A stretch of 64,000 nucleotides of DNA from Datisca glomerata (GCA_003255025.1 QANY01007224.1:1-64000), one strand, 5' to 3'; numbered from the stretch's first letter, positions 12,745-24,723 are shown. Numbers and translations: made by a program. The notes: generated by a model from the letters alone, not told the origin.

Positions 12745-12749
12745 TTGTT

Positions 12750-13797
12750 TCTTTTACTTAATTCAAACACCTATGATGAAATTTTGACTATGACTTGGCC
12801 AACTAGATATATGTCACATCATAAGATGTTGGCTCACCTGTAAACAATCTCATCCCAGCACATGCCCGCAAGAGCAATGCACTTCATGGGAGTTGAATCT
12901 TTGACCATCAAAATTTGATACCAAGTAAAGGATTGAACGCTTACAATTGAATTAAAAGTTATAGCTAGTAGTTAATGTGCAACTTTAGTTTCCTTATTTA
13001 GTCAAACACTTGTGCTAAAATTTTGACTGTGTATTGGCCAACTTGGCCTTTGCCACATGTAGGGTGTTGGCTCACTTGTCAATAATCCTCGTACCATTAT
13101 ACTAAAAGTTATAGTTGTAAGTTAGGGCACGACTTCTCTTATTTAATTCAAACACATGAGCTCAAGTTTGGCTTATGATTTAGCTGCATCAAACTTCTGT
13201 CACATGGCAAGATGTTAGCACACCTGTCAACATATATTACCTCAACTTTTTCATTTGGGTTTACGCTCTAAAGCATACCCAAATTTTATAACGGGGAGAA
13301 TCTACTTAGAGTCCAAAAACATGCACTTGAAGCCATCGACCAGTTTGGACTATAATAGTAAAGTATTTGTATTTTTTACTAAAAAATCTTTTAATTTTCC
13401 AAGATTATTTTGTAAAACTAATTTAGTACCATTTTTTATGATTGTTCTATTGTTCCTTGTTGATTGTTGAATTTTACAAAGACCGTCGCTACATGAGCAA
13501 CTTGGTCAGATTTAGGACATTGAAAAGTATACAAGCCGTAATCAATTTATTCATTTTTTATATATTTTATTTGTTATAACTTGTAATTAAAACGCTATTT
13601 TCTAGATTCTTCAAATATTTTGCCTATTTCTTGTTACCACAACAAAAGCATAAAGATAAGGGGGAGAGAGCGAGAATTAATTATTATTGTAACTTTTATT
13701 ATCATAGAACTCAAATAAAATTTTGGTAAACTTATTTAAACCCTCTCAAGTATAACTGAGAGTGACTTTACATCATATAGAAGGATACATGAAAAAT
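12750..13797. other. Tail of unit 1 and head of unit 2
   Basis: No gene seen. It shares its whole course with 26,690-27,720 and 43,210-44,335. Several related phrases such as CATTGAACTAAAAGTTATAG recur within it, suggesting old internal duplication. Confidence 0.5.
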
Positions 13798-14205
13798 TTA
13801 ACTACAGTTAAAGAAGCAATAACAATCATAATCTGTTTGAGTTGGGTTGGGTTGGCATAGATGACCATAATCTTGGTGTTTTGCATAACACTTACTACCA
13901 CAATCATCAAGTGTACATCCACCCTTATATAGCACTTCAAAGCATCTCTTCACTTCAGCGGCTTCTACTTCTTGAGATATCATTATTGTCGATGCAAAAC
14001 CCCACACAAATGATTCAAAATATAAATAAAAATTAGAGTTTTACTTTTCATATTTATAGCTGATTGAGATGCCAGAGTTGTCTATTGTAACTATGCATGT
14101 TTATGAAATTCAATTGAAAGCGGATGAAATATAATAAAAAGAAGAATATGAACCTGAGATAACAATGACAAGCATGAATAAGAGAGATAAAGAAAACTTA
14201 GTCAT
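13798..14205 (-). pseudogene. Defensin-like (DEFL) peptide, copy B, splice acceptor mutated
   Basis: Exon 1 (14205-14154) encodes a signal peptide starting MTKFSLSLLFML. Exon 2 (about 13985-13798) retains all eight cysteines in the C-X8-C-X4-C-X3-C-X10-C-X10-C-X-C-X3-C spacing of plant defensin-like proteins. The donor (G|GT at 14153-14152) is kept. The 3' splice site, which reads ACAG|TAATG in copies A and C, is ACAA|TAATG here: base 13986 on the minus strand is A instead of G. The intron therefore lacks its AG at the ancestral position. A cryptic acceptor or intron retention would alter the product, so it is annotated as a probable pseudogene although the exons are otherwise intact. Confidence 0.75.
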
Positions 14206-14267
14206 CTCTACCAATATTCAGTCTTTAAGATATGTTTGGTGGATGGGAAGTTGTGATTTTGGTATGG

Positions 14268-14275
14268 TTTATATA
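14268..14275 (-). promoter_or_regulatory. TATA box of DEFL copy B
   Basis: TATATAAA on the minus strand, 63 bases before the start codon, conserved with copies A and C. Confidence 0.5.
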
Positions 14276-14315
14276 GGAATTCAGAGTAATTAGTTGTAGA
14301 AATTATTGATAAATG

Positions 14316-14316
14316 N
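14316..14316. other. Single N, probable assembly join
   Basis: One ambiguous base exactly where DEFL upstream flank switches to MULE sequence. Confidence 0.8.
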
Positions 14317-14782
14317 ATAGATATGTAAATGATCTTATACTATTCGTACAGATCCAATTCTCTCTTTAATGATAATATACTATGGACATATATCAAATAT
14401 CTTGAAACATTGTATTAAACAAGCATAATCATAAAATTCTCATGGCCATTGATTTGTTTGATATGAAATTGAAAAATATATGAAAAGTAAATTCCATGCA
14501 AAATAAGGATAGCGAAAACATAATCATCAACCTAATCAACTCGAGCACGTTTCTTCTTCAAAGCACCTCCTTCGCAATCTTTAACATGATTTTTACAGCT
14601 CTTCTTATTATGCCCTAAAACACCACAGGTATTACATCTATTTTTTGAAATTTTCTCCATAAAAGATAAATACTTTTTTTCTTTGGTCTACCTGAAGAAC
14701 GTCTAGCATGCGGAGGTAAAATCTTTTTATCTTTAATATCATCAGGGACTAACCAATCAGATTCAGATGCTTCAAATTTTTA
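14317..14782 (-). pseudogene. Isolated 3' fragment of MULE transposase (zinc knuckle)
   Basis: On the minus strand it reads RRSSGRPKKK and then, after a frameshift, CNTCGVLGHNKKSC, a CX2CX4HX4C zinc knuckle. These are the usual C-terminal features of Mutator-like transposases. It matches 17,890-18,320 and 33,150-33,560. It begins at the N at 14,316 and ends where DEFL flank resumes (about 14,780). The rest of the transposase is missing here. Confidence 0.75.
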
Positions 14783-15369
14783 CCTTTTTTTTTTTAAAAT
14801 GTAGCTAAATTTGAAATTTCATTAACTTACTAGCCATATATGAATAAATGATTTTCTACTTTTGGATTTTGTTTGTTTATGAATATTTTCCAAGTTTTTA
14901 TTTATTTAATTGGCTATTGATGTAGATGTTGAAATGTAATTGATCATTTTAATATAGGGTCTTTTAGGGAAATAGGCCATAATAGGAAAATTAATAAAAA
15001 AAATATCCAAAAAAGTTATATTTTGCACAAATATCCAAAATAATATAGTTCCTATTTTTTAAACCTACAAAAAAAATATAGAATAGACACATCTACACTT
15101 ACTATTAATAAAACCTAAAACCAACAAATCACAAAACCCTAACAGAAACAAAAAACTCTCCCCAAATAACGGTGATTGGAGACTAAGGAGAACCCTAGCA
15201 CGAAATCTTCCATCCGGAACTTAAATCGTTTGAATCTCAATTGTAAGTGATATTTATGGCTTGAATCTCTAATATTTTCAATTTTAATCGATTTGAATCT
15301 ATTTTCATACTCTATGTTTTTTACAATCCATAGTCATCGGTTTGAATCTCCATTATTAGTTCGAAATAG

Positions 15370-15816
15370 TTGTTGTTCGAGTCTAATTTTCTTTATAATA
15401 TGTGTTATTACACGGCTATTTTGTTTCATTCACCTTTGATTATGTATATGTCAAACACGGTTACTTTAGGTTTTAATGTGCGATTTCAAATTATTTTGAA
15501 TCTGCGTGATTTATTTTTATTTTCTGAATTGTTGGCTATTGTTGAGTATAAATTAACAAAGATACGTTATAATTTTCATTTTAAGGCAAGAATAGAGAAT
15601 GTAATTTTCTTTCAAAATTTCTTCTATATACTGTTTGAATCTCTGCTTATACAATTCAAAATTTATGCTATCTCTTTAGTGGTGGCCAGTGGGTGTTCAT
15701 GGGGGTATATTATAACTCAAATTCTTGTTGAACATATAGTTTTGTTTGCAATTTTACTCTCTCTAATTTACTTTCTGTGCAATTTTCATTCGAATCTCTG
15801 TTTATATATGTTTTAA
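15370..15816 (+). other. Unrecognised 148-codon open frame inside MULE
   Basis: Hydrophobic predicted product with no family resemblance. The last 124 codons are repeated essentially unchanged at 30,745-31,119, but the equivalent stretch in MULE copy 2 (about 28,990-29,370) contains stops and indels. Conservation between copies 1 and 3 is explained by their recent duplication, so this is probably non-coding subterminal DNA. Confidence 0.25.
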
Positions 15817-16724
15817 GTAGTGTTTAACAGATGAGTAAATAGATATTAACTATAGGTATTAATCCAATTTCTGAATGAACCTGTTTTGCTAAGTTTATAT
15901 GCAATTAAGTAAAACATAATATACTATGGATGTATATCAAATTCCTGAAAGTAGCCAGGTATGACAAAGTATATACGAAGTAGTAAAACATAATATACTA
16001 TAGGTATACATCCAATTCCGTGAATATATCTAATGCTATATTGTTCTTAATATATTTCAATTAGATTATAACCATATATATGCAATTTTCATTCAAATAT
16101 CTATTTTTGATTCTCTGATATATACAGTAATTGTACGACAAATCTGCATGCTGTACGCGCCTTCTCTCATCTTCTGTTTTAATTCGTGTTTAACGGTGAG
16201 TAATTAGACATATACTACATGTATTAATTTGATCTCTATCTAAATCTATTTTGCTATATGTGTATGAGGATAAGCATAATATACTATTGATATATATCCA
16301 ATAACCATACTTAACAAGTTATGTAAAGTGAATTGAAGTAGTTATGCCTATAGTATCTAAGCAAACAGTCATTTACTGTTTGTTAGCCCACATGATAAAT
16401 TTTGCACATAAATATTATAAATGAATATTTTTCTGTTTACACAAACTACTTACACATATATCCAATTGAAAAAACAATGAGGATAAAACACATTGCCAAA
16501 ATAAACAACATGTGAGAAAGAAAGGCGATCAAAGATTCAAGATGACGTAACTATTGAAGAAAATGACACAACCACATGAGATGCTCCCACAGCCCAAACC
16601 AATAATGAAAACACAACTATTGAAAAAAAGGTAAACAAATCAAACAGTACATTGAAATATACATATGGTAGTTGTTGAAGTATGATAACCCTTTTTTATA
16701 TAAATATTATTATTTATTTCTTGG

Positions 16725-17410
16725 TAGGACAACAATGTGTTGTTACCAACTGAATTATGGAAGTGTAACAAGAAAGTCAATCTTTATGGAAAATGGAGTA
16801 TTTTAATACTCTTAAATGCTGCTTAACCCAAGAAGAAAAAGAAGTCTTTAGAAATACATGTTTAGGAAGCCTACTCAACATCAAAATAACAAAAATACCT
16901 CATCAGTTAATTCTTCATTTAACTAAAAGACAGTGATAATAATGATAAGCTATGGATGATGATACAACTATTATAAACAAGGATGTAAATGCTGGAGATG
17001 TTGGACCAAAATGTGCTAAGAAAATTCAACTACATTTCAACTATCACAATCAAAGGTAATTGTAAATGAGAATATATATTTATTGTCTATTAAGAACTAA
17101 ACTAATGTGACATAAATAAACTACAGGGAAACAAAAAAGAAACTACGCCTAATCAAAGCTGTAATCAACGTAAAAAAGTCACAGCGTCTAATGAAATTGG
17201 CAGAAAATGAGAAACAAGCATAAGTAGCTGCACAGTAAGCATTGAAGATTCCAAACTTCAACAGTGATTCCATTTGAATCGAAGCTACATACAACATAAC
17301 AGCTCCAAAAAAGTAGCAGCTACATACAACATAACAGCTCCAAAAAAGCAGCAACAACATCAACAGTGATGCCATTTGAATCGAAGATTCCAAACTTCAA
17401 TTTACTATCC
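16725..17410 (+). pseudogene. First DUF1985-exon copy fused to a lysine-rich linker
   Basis: 16,725-16,945 matches the start of the DUF1985 frame found at 20,065 (EEKEVFRNTCLGSLLNIK in one frame). It then diverges into a lysine- and glutamine-rich stretch with tandem phrases such as ACATACAACATAACAGCTCC at about 17,286-17,345, which differ in number in MULE copy 3. It reads like a linker between DUF1985 and a missing C-terminal domain, joined by internal deletion. Stops are present. Confidence 0.5.
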
Positions 17411-18069
17411 CAACCCCTTCCTGAATTTGATGAATGAATATTGGTATAATTTTTGGATAGTTTTCAAAGGATAAATAACTTGAAGAAATTCTGATAGATT
17501 TGATAGATGAATAGGTGTAGATGATGGAATCATTATTTTGAATGGTCTTACTCTTAGTTGCTGGTATATCAATAGGCAGTAGATGATGATAGCTGCAAAT
17601 ATGTTACTAAATCTGAAACTTTAAATGGATTTCAAACTACTGATCATTTTAGAATATATGAAAGTTCATTCTGAAATTTATCTGTTTATGTTTAAATAGT
17701 GAATATACAGGTTTGAATACATAATTCTTGTAAATGATCAAGTATTATAGGTATATGTATATCCAGTTCCTTAAAAATATCCTTGTTTGACAGTGTATAT
17801 ATACATATATGTAAATTATAATATACTATGGTTAAATATTCAAATCCTTAAAAAAAACTTATTCAAAATAGATGCGTAAAGGATTATATACTATGTCTAA
17901 CGATCCACTTCTCTCTTGAATGATAGTATACTATGGACAAATATCAAATATCTTCAAACATTGTATTAAACAAGCATATTCATAAAATTCTCATAGCTAT
18001 TGACCTGTGTGATATGAAATTGAAAAATATATGAAAAGTAAATTCCATGCAACATAAGAATAGTGAAAA

Positions 18070-19960
18070 TATAACCATCAACTTAATCAAATTGAATGTG
18101 TTTCTTCTTTAAAGCACATGCTTCACAATCTTTAACATGATTTTTACAAGTCTTCTTATTATGCCCTAAAACACCACAAGTACTACATCTATTTTTAGGA
18201 ATCTTCTCTATAAAAGATAAATACTTTTTTTTCTTTGGTCTACCCAAAGAACGCCTAACACGCGGAGGTAAAATCTTTTGATCATTAATATCATCAGGGA
18301 CTAACCAATCAGATTATTACCAACATGATACACAGATGTTGCATACGTCCATTCAAGCTCACTTTTCGTATAGTACTTGGACGTGTATGGATATTATGGA
18401 AGGTTTCTCCTTGTAAGTGCAGCACACGTATGAGAACAAGGTAATATATCTAGTTGCCACATATTATAAGTGCAACACATATTTGTAAGATTCACAATAT
18501 ATTCAACTTCTCCATCAAGAAGTTGAGATGTATTAACATCAACGATGTATACCTACAAAAATAAACAATTAATAATAACTAATGAATGAAAATAATTAAA
18601 CATTAAGACAAAAACATAAGAGAACTCACATCCATGGTACGAGCCATCTCAAATTGAACATGTAAATCATTCTCCGCTTCCTTAGTTAAACATGTAAGCA
18701 TAGAATTAGCAGCAATCCTCCGATCATAAAATCATAACTGTAACTTTTGTCATAAACACTCTACAAGGCAGGCAACGGGCAATGATCGAGCATCTTTTAG
18801 AATAGAATTTAACGTCTCAACTAAATTTGATGGTATCACGTTATAGCGATGTCTAACAAAATAAGCACGAGCCCATTTCTCAAACTCAACTCCACTCAAG
18901 TAAGACCGTGTAGATGGAATAATGGCCTCTAGACAATGCATGTGCAACTCAAAATCTACAGTCCTGTATTCCTTCGCACATTTATAAATTTAACCTACCA
19001 CCTTTTATATGTTGTCTTCACATTATTGAGCAAATGTTGCATGCATTAACAATGATGAGCATCCGAAAAGTACTTTTGAACAACCTTTGGGATGCTATTA
19101 TGACGATCAGAAATGATCATCAACTCTTCACGATATTCAATGGCACAACGTAACTTCTCTATAAACAAATCCCATGCCAAATCATTCTCTGTATCGACAA
19201 TTGCAAATGCTAATAGAAAATTTTGGCCATTACCATCAAGCACTGAAGCAATAAGAAATGTACCATGGTATTTATTCATCAGAAAGGTTCGATCAACTCC
19301 CATCAGGAGTCTATAATGACAACTACCACTTAACGAAGTCCCAACGCCACAAAAAAATACTTTAGCCTCCCATCATGATCAGTATGGAAATGTGTAACAG
19401 TACCAAAAACATGTAAAAGTATTTACTAAAGAAATACTGAATGTGTTATAATAAAATGACTAATAACAGTAAATAACTATATACAAATGGTAATTAGTTA
19501 GTAACTGTACCAGGATTATTCTTCTGCAAGTAATAGCAATAGGAATGTAGTATGGCACCGGACTCCTCCGGAGAACCATGAATCATATTAGGAGCTCCAT
19601 TTTTGGCCCTCCAAGCTTTATAATAACTAATATTAATGCCTTGCTTCACACGCGTAAGATGAATTATGTCTTTAGGTTGTGTGCGATCACCAACTCCGCA
19701 CATATACTTATCTTTTGTACACTTATTAACAATTGTTGAAATGGCTTGTCGGTGATCACTCTGAACAATGTGAAGCGAAAGTGTGCTCCTTTCCATACTT
19801 TCTAACGCACCAAATTTCACCACCTCTATAATGTGAAGCATGCATAAACCATTGGCAACTCTTGATAACATAACGGACTAAATACATTCCACGGTTAGAC
19901 TTACTAGTCAAAAATTGAAAATTATGTTTCATAGCCCAAACCAATAATGAAAACACAGCA
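18070..19960 (-). pseudogene. MULE transposase pseudogene, copy 1
   Basis: Domains in minus-strand order: a MuDR-type N-terminal region (FQFLTSKSNRGMYLVRYVIK), the linker ISYYKAWRAKNGAPN with NNPGT, the DDE catalytic region (VDRTFLMNKYHG ... LDGNGQNFLLAFAIVD ... MIISDRHNSI), a third-acid region (ARAYFVRHRYNVIPSNLVE), a SWIM zinc finger (CTYNMWQL-ILPCSHTC) near 18,440-18,490, then GRPKKK and a zinc knuckle near 18,110-18,190. This is the classic plant Mutator transposase layout. Several stops and frame changes separate the blocks, so it is inactive. It lies on the strand opposite to the DUF1985 frames. Confidence 0.85.
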
Positions 19961-20061
19961 ATTGGAAAAAGGTAAATAAATCAACAGTTCATTGAAATAT
20001 ACATATAGTAGTTGTTGAAGTATGATAACCCTTTTTGATATAAATATTATTATTATTTATT

Positions 20062-20935
20062 TCTTGGCAGGACTACAATGTATTATTACCAACTGAATTG
20101 TGGAAGTGTAACAAGAAAGTCAATCTTTATGAAAAATGGAGTATTTTAATACTCTTAAATGTTGGTTAACCCAAGAAGAAAAAGAAGTCTTTTGAAATAC
20201 ATGTTTAAGAAGCCTACTCAACATCAAAATAACAAAATAACATCCTCAGTTAATTCTTGATTTAACTAAAAGACAGTGATAATAATGATGAGTTATGTTT
20301 TAATATTGAAGGACAAGTCAATAGATTTGGTATTAAAGATTTTGCATTGATAACGAGACTAAATTATGGTTCCTATCTAACATTGAACAAGGAAACATTA
20401 CCCGATAGCCAATTACTTGATGAAGCATTTCCTAGTCTAAAATCTGTAACAAAATATATGTCTAGGAAAAAGTCTGGTTTGTTCTTTTAATGCTTTTCGA
20501 TATGCAAGTCTAGAGCTTAAGATCAAGTTGGCAAAGACTTATTGCTTAGAAAAGCTCCTTTTGCCAAAATAATTATCTACTGGCATTGACATCGACCATT
20601 TAAAAATCGTCGATGTAGATGAGATTTTTGAGAATTGCCCATGGGGCCAGTTGTCATATGAGATAACAATCGGATATGTGAAAGTCATTCTCAACAATCC
20701 TACTACAAAAGGATTCAGGTTTGGAGGATTTTCACTAGCTTTGATTGTTTGGACGTATGAGGTGATCCCTACACTCATGAATCCTAGCATTAACATTGCA
20801 CAATGCTCAGGAGATGAAATACTAAGAATGTGCAAATGGAGGGGAGGCGAACAACCAAGCTGGAGAGATTTACAAAATAAGGTTTTTGACTCAGAAGAGG
20901 TATATTATGATTTCACTTTCATTTACTATAAATGA
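20062..20935 (+). pseudogene. DUF1985 (Ulp1-associated) domain, MULE copy 1
   Basis: Reads, with frame changes, NDELCFNIEGQ, RFGIKDFALITRLNYGSY, then SYEITIGYVKVILNN and FSLALIVWTYEVIPTLMN. The pattern 'xELxFxIxGxxxRFxxxxFALITxLN ... W..LSYEITI ... GFxLALxVWxYEVIPT' is that of DUF1985, a plant domain usually found ahead of a Ulp1 (SUMO protease, C48) domain in transposon-borne genes of Kaonashi/CUMULE-type MULEs. No Ulp1 catalytic domain follows before the LINE junction. Stops after KKSGLFF and elsewhere show it is not intact. Confidence 0.75.
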
Positions 20936-21117
20936 ATTAGAATTTTATTGTTTAATCTTAAGTATAAATGATTGAAATTCATGTTTATACTGTGTAATTA
21001 ATTTGATCTGAGTATACTGCAGTGGTATATTAGTTATTAGATTTTGTAAAAATGTAGTTTAAATACAAAAAATGCTAATCGTTTTATGAAGTAATATATA
21101 ATTGATGACTGTGAGTT

Positions 21118-22295
21118 GAAAAAGTGCTAAAGTGTCATGGTCTGGTGGCCTTGGCATTAAAGATCTAACTATACGGAACACTACTACAGTCTCAAAACAC
21201 TTTTGGACATTAATTAATGAGGAAAAAGGATCTTTCTATATTGCATTGTGTTATAATAATCTGTTAAAAGATCATTCTATATTCACTATTAAATTTTCAG
21301 CTATCTCATTTTGGTCATGGAGAAAAATTTTAAAGCTCAAAGATAAATGTGATGCTTTCTGCTCTTTTAATGTCGGCAATGGTGTTGCAACCTTTCTCTT
21401 TAGTGAATCTTGGCACCCTCCAGGTATTCGGTTGGAGGTAGGAAATTAATTGCTAGTCATCTTTGCCTTTAAACTCCTCACTTTCTCTTTTAATTAGAGA
21501 AGGAAGATGGGTTCGCCCTAATGCAGGGATAGCTTCTACTTTGCATCACTGGGGTTTTGGTCTTTATTTAGATCCTCCTCATGAAGATTAGAATGACTAT
21601 TGGTTATGGAATCTCTCTATGAATGGTAAGTTCTCTATTAGCAAAACTTACTCAAGTTTGGCTCCCCAAGCTCCCACTTTGCATTAGACTAAATTGGTAT
21701 GGTTTCTGGGCCTTATAACCAAATGTGCTTTCATTACAATGTTAGCTCTCACCGATAAATTGGCTATCAAAGATCATGTTCATAAATGGTGTGTCTCTTC
21801 TGGGACTGCTTGTGTGTTTTGTCCTTCTGACTATGAATCTATGTAGCATATTTTCTTTCAGTTTCCTAATACTCAATAGATCTTGATCCCTTTGATGTCC
21901 AAATGTGATATTAGCTCCTACCACTATGCAGGCTCCTCTTTTATTGCTCATTTACTCTATGACTATAATTGTTTAGTTTGTGCTAAGATTAATTCTAAGT
22001 TGCTTCTTTCTATTTTCATTTATTGTATTTGGATTTAAATGAATACGAGAGTTTTTATTGGGAAAATTGTTGATTCTTTTCTTATCTCTAGGAAAATTTT
22101 CAGGGTGATAAATGAAAGGCTTTGGTTCCTGAAAAAGGGAAAAAGTCTTGGTATAGAGGAGTCTCATCTTGATCTTTGGTTATCTTAGTCAGGGGTAGGG
22201 GATTGTCCTCCCTTGACTGTCTTTGTTTATTTTTGTCTTGGGGTATCTCCCTTATAATTGTGTAATACTTTTGGTTAATATATTTACCATTTTAA
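21118..22295 (+). mobile_element. L1-type LINE 3' fragment, unit 2
   Basis: Begins in the zf-RVT region (SGGLGIKDLTI, FWSWRKILKLKDKC, LFSESWHPPG), continues through the zinc-binding part and the C-terminal tail, and ends with a 3' UTR GGTTAATATATTTACCATTTT then AACCAAAAG. Stops interrupt it. The 5' part present in unit 1 is missing because MULE sequence abuts it. Confidence 0.8.
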
Positions 22296-23618
22296 CCAAA
22301 AGAAATCAAACAACTAATACGTCTTTGATTAAGTTATAAGATTAAAGTTCATAAATCAATATTTAAAAATTATACACACATATATGTATCATATAATATA
22401 TAGATTTCTGTATGTGCAATTCAATAAATTTAGTTTATAGTATCTTTCTATAAGTATAGCCAAAACTAATATATATCATAATATGTACAAATGTCAGTTC
22501 ATAGAGTTCGTAAGATACATTTAATTAATATTTCATACTGAAGTCAAATCTAACTTTTTATTGAAAGAATCAACCGTTGCCATAAATGTTAGCATGATCA
22601 TGCTAGACATTGTAAAAATTTAAGATGTAATTGAGAACAACCAATTTCACCAGAAAGTTACATAACATAAGTTACTTTTGCATCTTAATACATTTATTTA
22701 AATAGAACAAATAAAATTGTATATGTGTTTGATATATTTTTAAACTGTTTGAGGCATTATACTTTTCAATCGTGATAACCCATTTTATTGATAACATTTA
22801 TTTCAAATATATAATTAAAACAAAAGTTTTAAACACATTCAACGCACGTGATTGTCTATTATATTTAATTAGACAGATATCTTTTTAATTTTAAAATTAC
22901 ACGGGCACCCCTTCTACTTTGATTTATGTTCCCATAAGTTCATTAAAATTTCCAAATCACCCTCACTATATGCATTTTTTTAATTATAAGAAGTTGATAC
23001 TGATACGTCATTCTTATGTACTATATTACAAATTTTATTTGATTTCACACTATAACATGTATAAATCAATTTGCTCAAGCATACTAGATTCTTACACAGT
23101 AATATAAGTTGTGAGGATATTTTTAAAAAAAATTATGAACTTATTTGTAAGTAAAATAAAACTAGATGGATATTAATTAAAACGGACTACTGAGGACGAT
23201 ATGTAATTTATCCTTGAAAATAAGAATAAATTACATAAATAAATGGATATTACATTTAATGACCCAACAAATTTAAAAATCAATAAAATGTATTACTGAC
23301 GGGTCCAAGGGCAAGCAAAAACTAACAAAATTTTACAGAAAGTACGATTCCCTTGTCAAAATACACAAACTCAAGTGCCATTCTTCCCTTGTCAAAATAC
23401 ACAAACTCAAGTGCCATTCACACCTAAAATTACACATAACTTCTTGACAATCTCACTCTTCCAATCTTTACAAGAAATGTGACAATAAGTCCGCACATTC
23501 ATAGTTTAGAAGTCGTGAGTTTAAGTTATATTCTCACATTCTCCTTAAAATTTATAATGTAATTTTGATAATAAAAAAATGATGCAGGAACACTCCTCGC
23601 AAGGAAAATAGATCCCTA
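22296..23618. repeat. Common non-coding block (unit 2)
   Basis: No gene seen. Matches 37,590-39,180 and, partly, 7,742-8,235 and 46,260-47,480. Contains a perfect 16-bp palindrome, TAGCATGATCATGCTA, at 22,590-22,605. Confidence 0.6.
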
Positions 23619-23805
23619 GGATCTGTTCATTGAATCGTGACCATCCGTTCTAGAACGACAGTCACGGACAGCTTCACACTTTTGCCGAGGTGAAATGACA
23701 ACTTTTTCTCTCTCTTTTTCTCCTTTTGTCTTTTTCTTAAGTTACATATGAGCTGTCCATTCTTTTAATGGATGGCAGAATGGACGGTCCAGATGTAACA
23801 TATCT
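23619..23805. mobile_element. MITE-like element, copy in unit 2
   Basis: Counterpart of 8,236-8,423, with the inverted ends GGATCTGTTCATTGAATCG and ...GGACGGTCCAGATGTAACA. Confidence 0.5.
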
Positions 23806-23848
23806 TCTTTTGTTCTAAGAACATGAAAGAATCCAAATCCCCTAACAA

Positions 23849-23970
23849 GTATGTTTTGATCAATTTTATTTAAAAGATTCCAAGTCTATGTTGTAGCTAG
23901 AATTCTAAAAGCTCGGTATTGCAACATTACTTAGCCGCAAACTAAAAGCACTCTTAAAAGGATGACAAGA
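23849..23970. repeat. Kinase 3'UTR-like segment in unit 2
   Basis: Matches 47,570-47,706; includes AGCTCGGTATTGCAACATTA and GGATGACAAGAGA. Confidence 0.7.
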
Positions 23971-24194
23971 GAATATAGTATTTTTATGAAATGACGATAC
24001 CTATTGCAAGTGTTACTTATTGTTAATAAATGAAAACTGTACATGTATGGAAATAAATGAACCTAGAATTTTTTGGGGTAAAGTTAGAGTTAAGTTTTAT
24101 ATTTAATTTATAAGTCCATGTCATAAGATTATTGTCGGCCGCTATCGAAGGCACATCGAAACTTGATTTTTTAGCAAAAGGACGGAAAAGAAGC

Positions 24195-24723
24195 TAATCA
24201 CTATAAGACTTAGCTTCTAGGTTGAAATATTTATTTTTTGGATGCGGCCTGTTATTTTTATGATTAATTAAGTTTTAGGTGCTTATTATATGTTATTTAG
24301 ATAACTATAAGCAGAGGTTAGAAAAGATGTGTTGGTATTCTGATTTGTACTTTCTAATAAAAAGATGTGCAAGAATATGCTTACTAATATAAAAATGTTA
24401 TCTATTATTGGGGTATTAAAATCTCTTAATATCATGCCTACTACGCTATAGAAAGTATTAGACCTTTTGAAGCATCAACCAATATACTAAAATTTTATTA
24501 ATGACATTTTATAGTTGTTTATGCCTGCTATAAAAATGAGTAATTTATAGGAGGCACAAGCATTATAAAAGACCTAGTCTTCTATAAAAATTTAGGACTT
24601 TATAGCGCATAAACAACATTTTTTGAAACCCAATACATTATATTTTATAGCATTTTTACACCACAAAGAGAAGAAAATCGTTATCGTAGTAGAGTTGCTT
24701 CTGTGAGAACTTTTATTACATAA
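24195..24723. mobile_element. CACTA-like remnant (unit 2)
   Basis: Counterpart of 8,890-9,423, with a diverged right end. A LINE fragment follows directly. Confidence 0.35.

Larger units (their letters stand above)
4478..13524. repeat. Segmental repeat unit 1
   Basis: First of three large diverged copies plus a partial fourth. The shared left edge is AAGTATACAAGCC (4478; again near 13,527, 27,473 and, diverged, 44,067). The order inside is: DEFL gene, LINE fragment, a common non-coding block with a MITE, a kinase-3'UTR-like piece, CACTA-like sequence, then a tail leading to the next DEFL copy. Unit 1 lacks the MULE seen in units 2 and 3; its empty MULE site is near 5549. It uniquely carries the 2.9 kb LTR element at 9,870-12,744. 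Confidence 0.75.
14957..21117. mobile_element. MULE (Mutator-like element) copy 1, DUF1985-carrying
   Basis: The left end starts GGGTCTTTTAGGGAAATAGG right after the TTTTAATATA flank, which is uninterrupted in unit 1. Contents: a non-coding subterminal part rich in TTTGAATCTC and AATATACTAT motifs; a first partial DUF1985 exon (16,725); a transposase pseudogene on the minus strand (18,070-19,960); and a second, longer DUF1985 frame on the plus strand (20,062-20,935). No right terminal repeat was found, because the element runs straight into LINE sequence near 21,118. I infer a deletion removed the right end, including any Ulp1 protease part. Confidence 0.75.
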
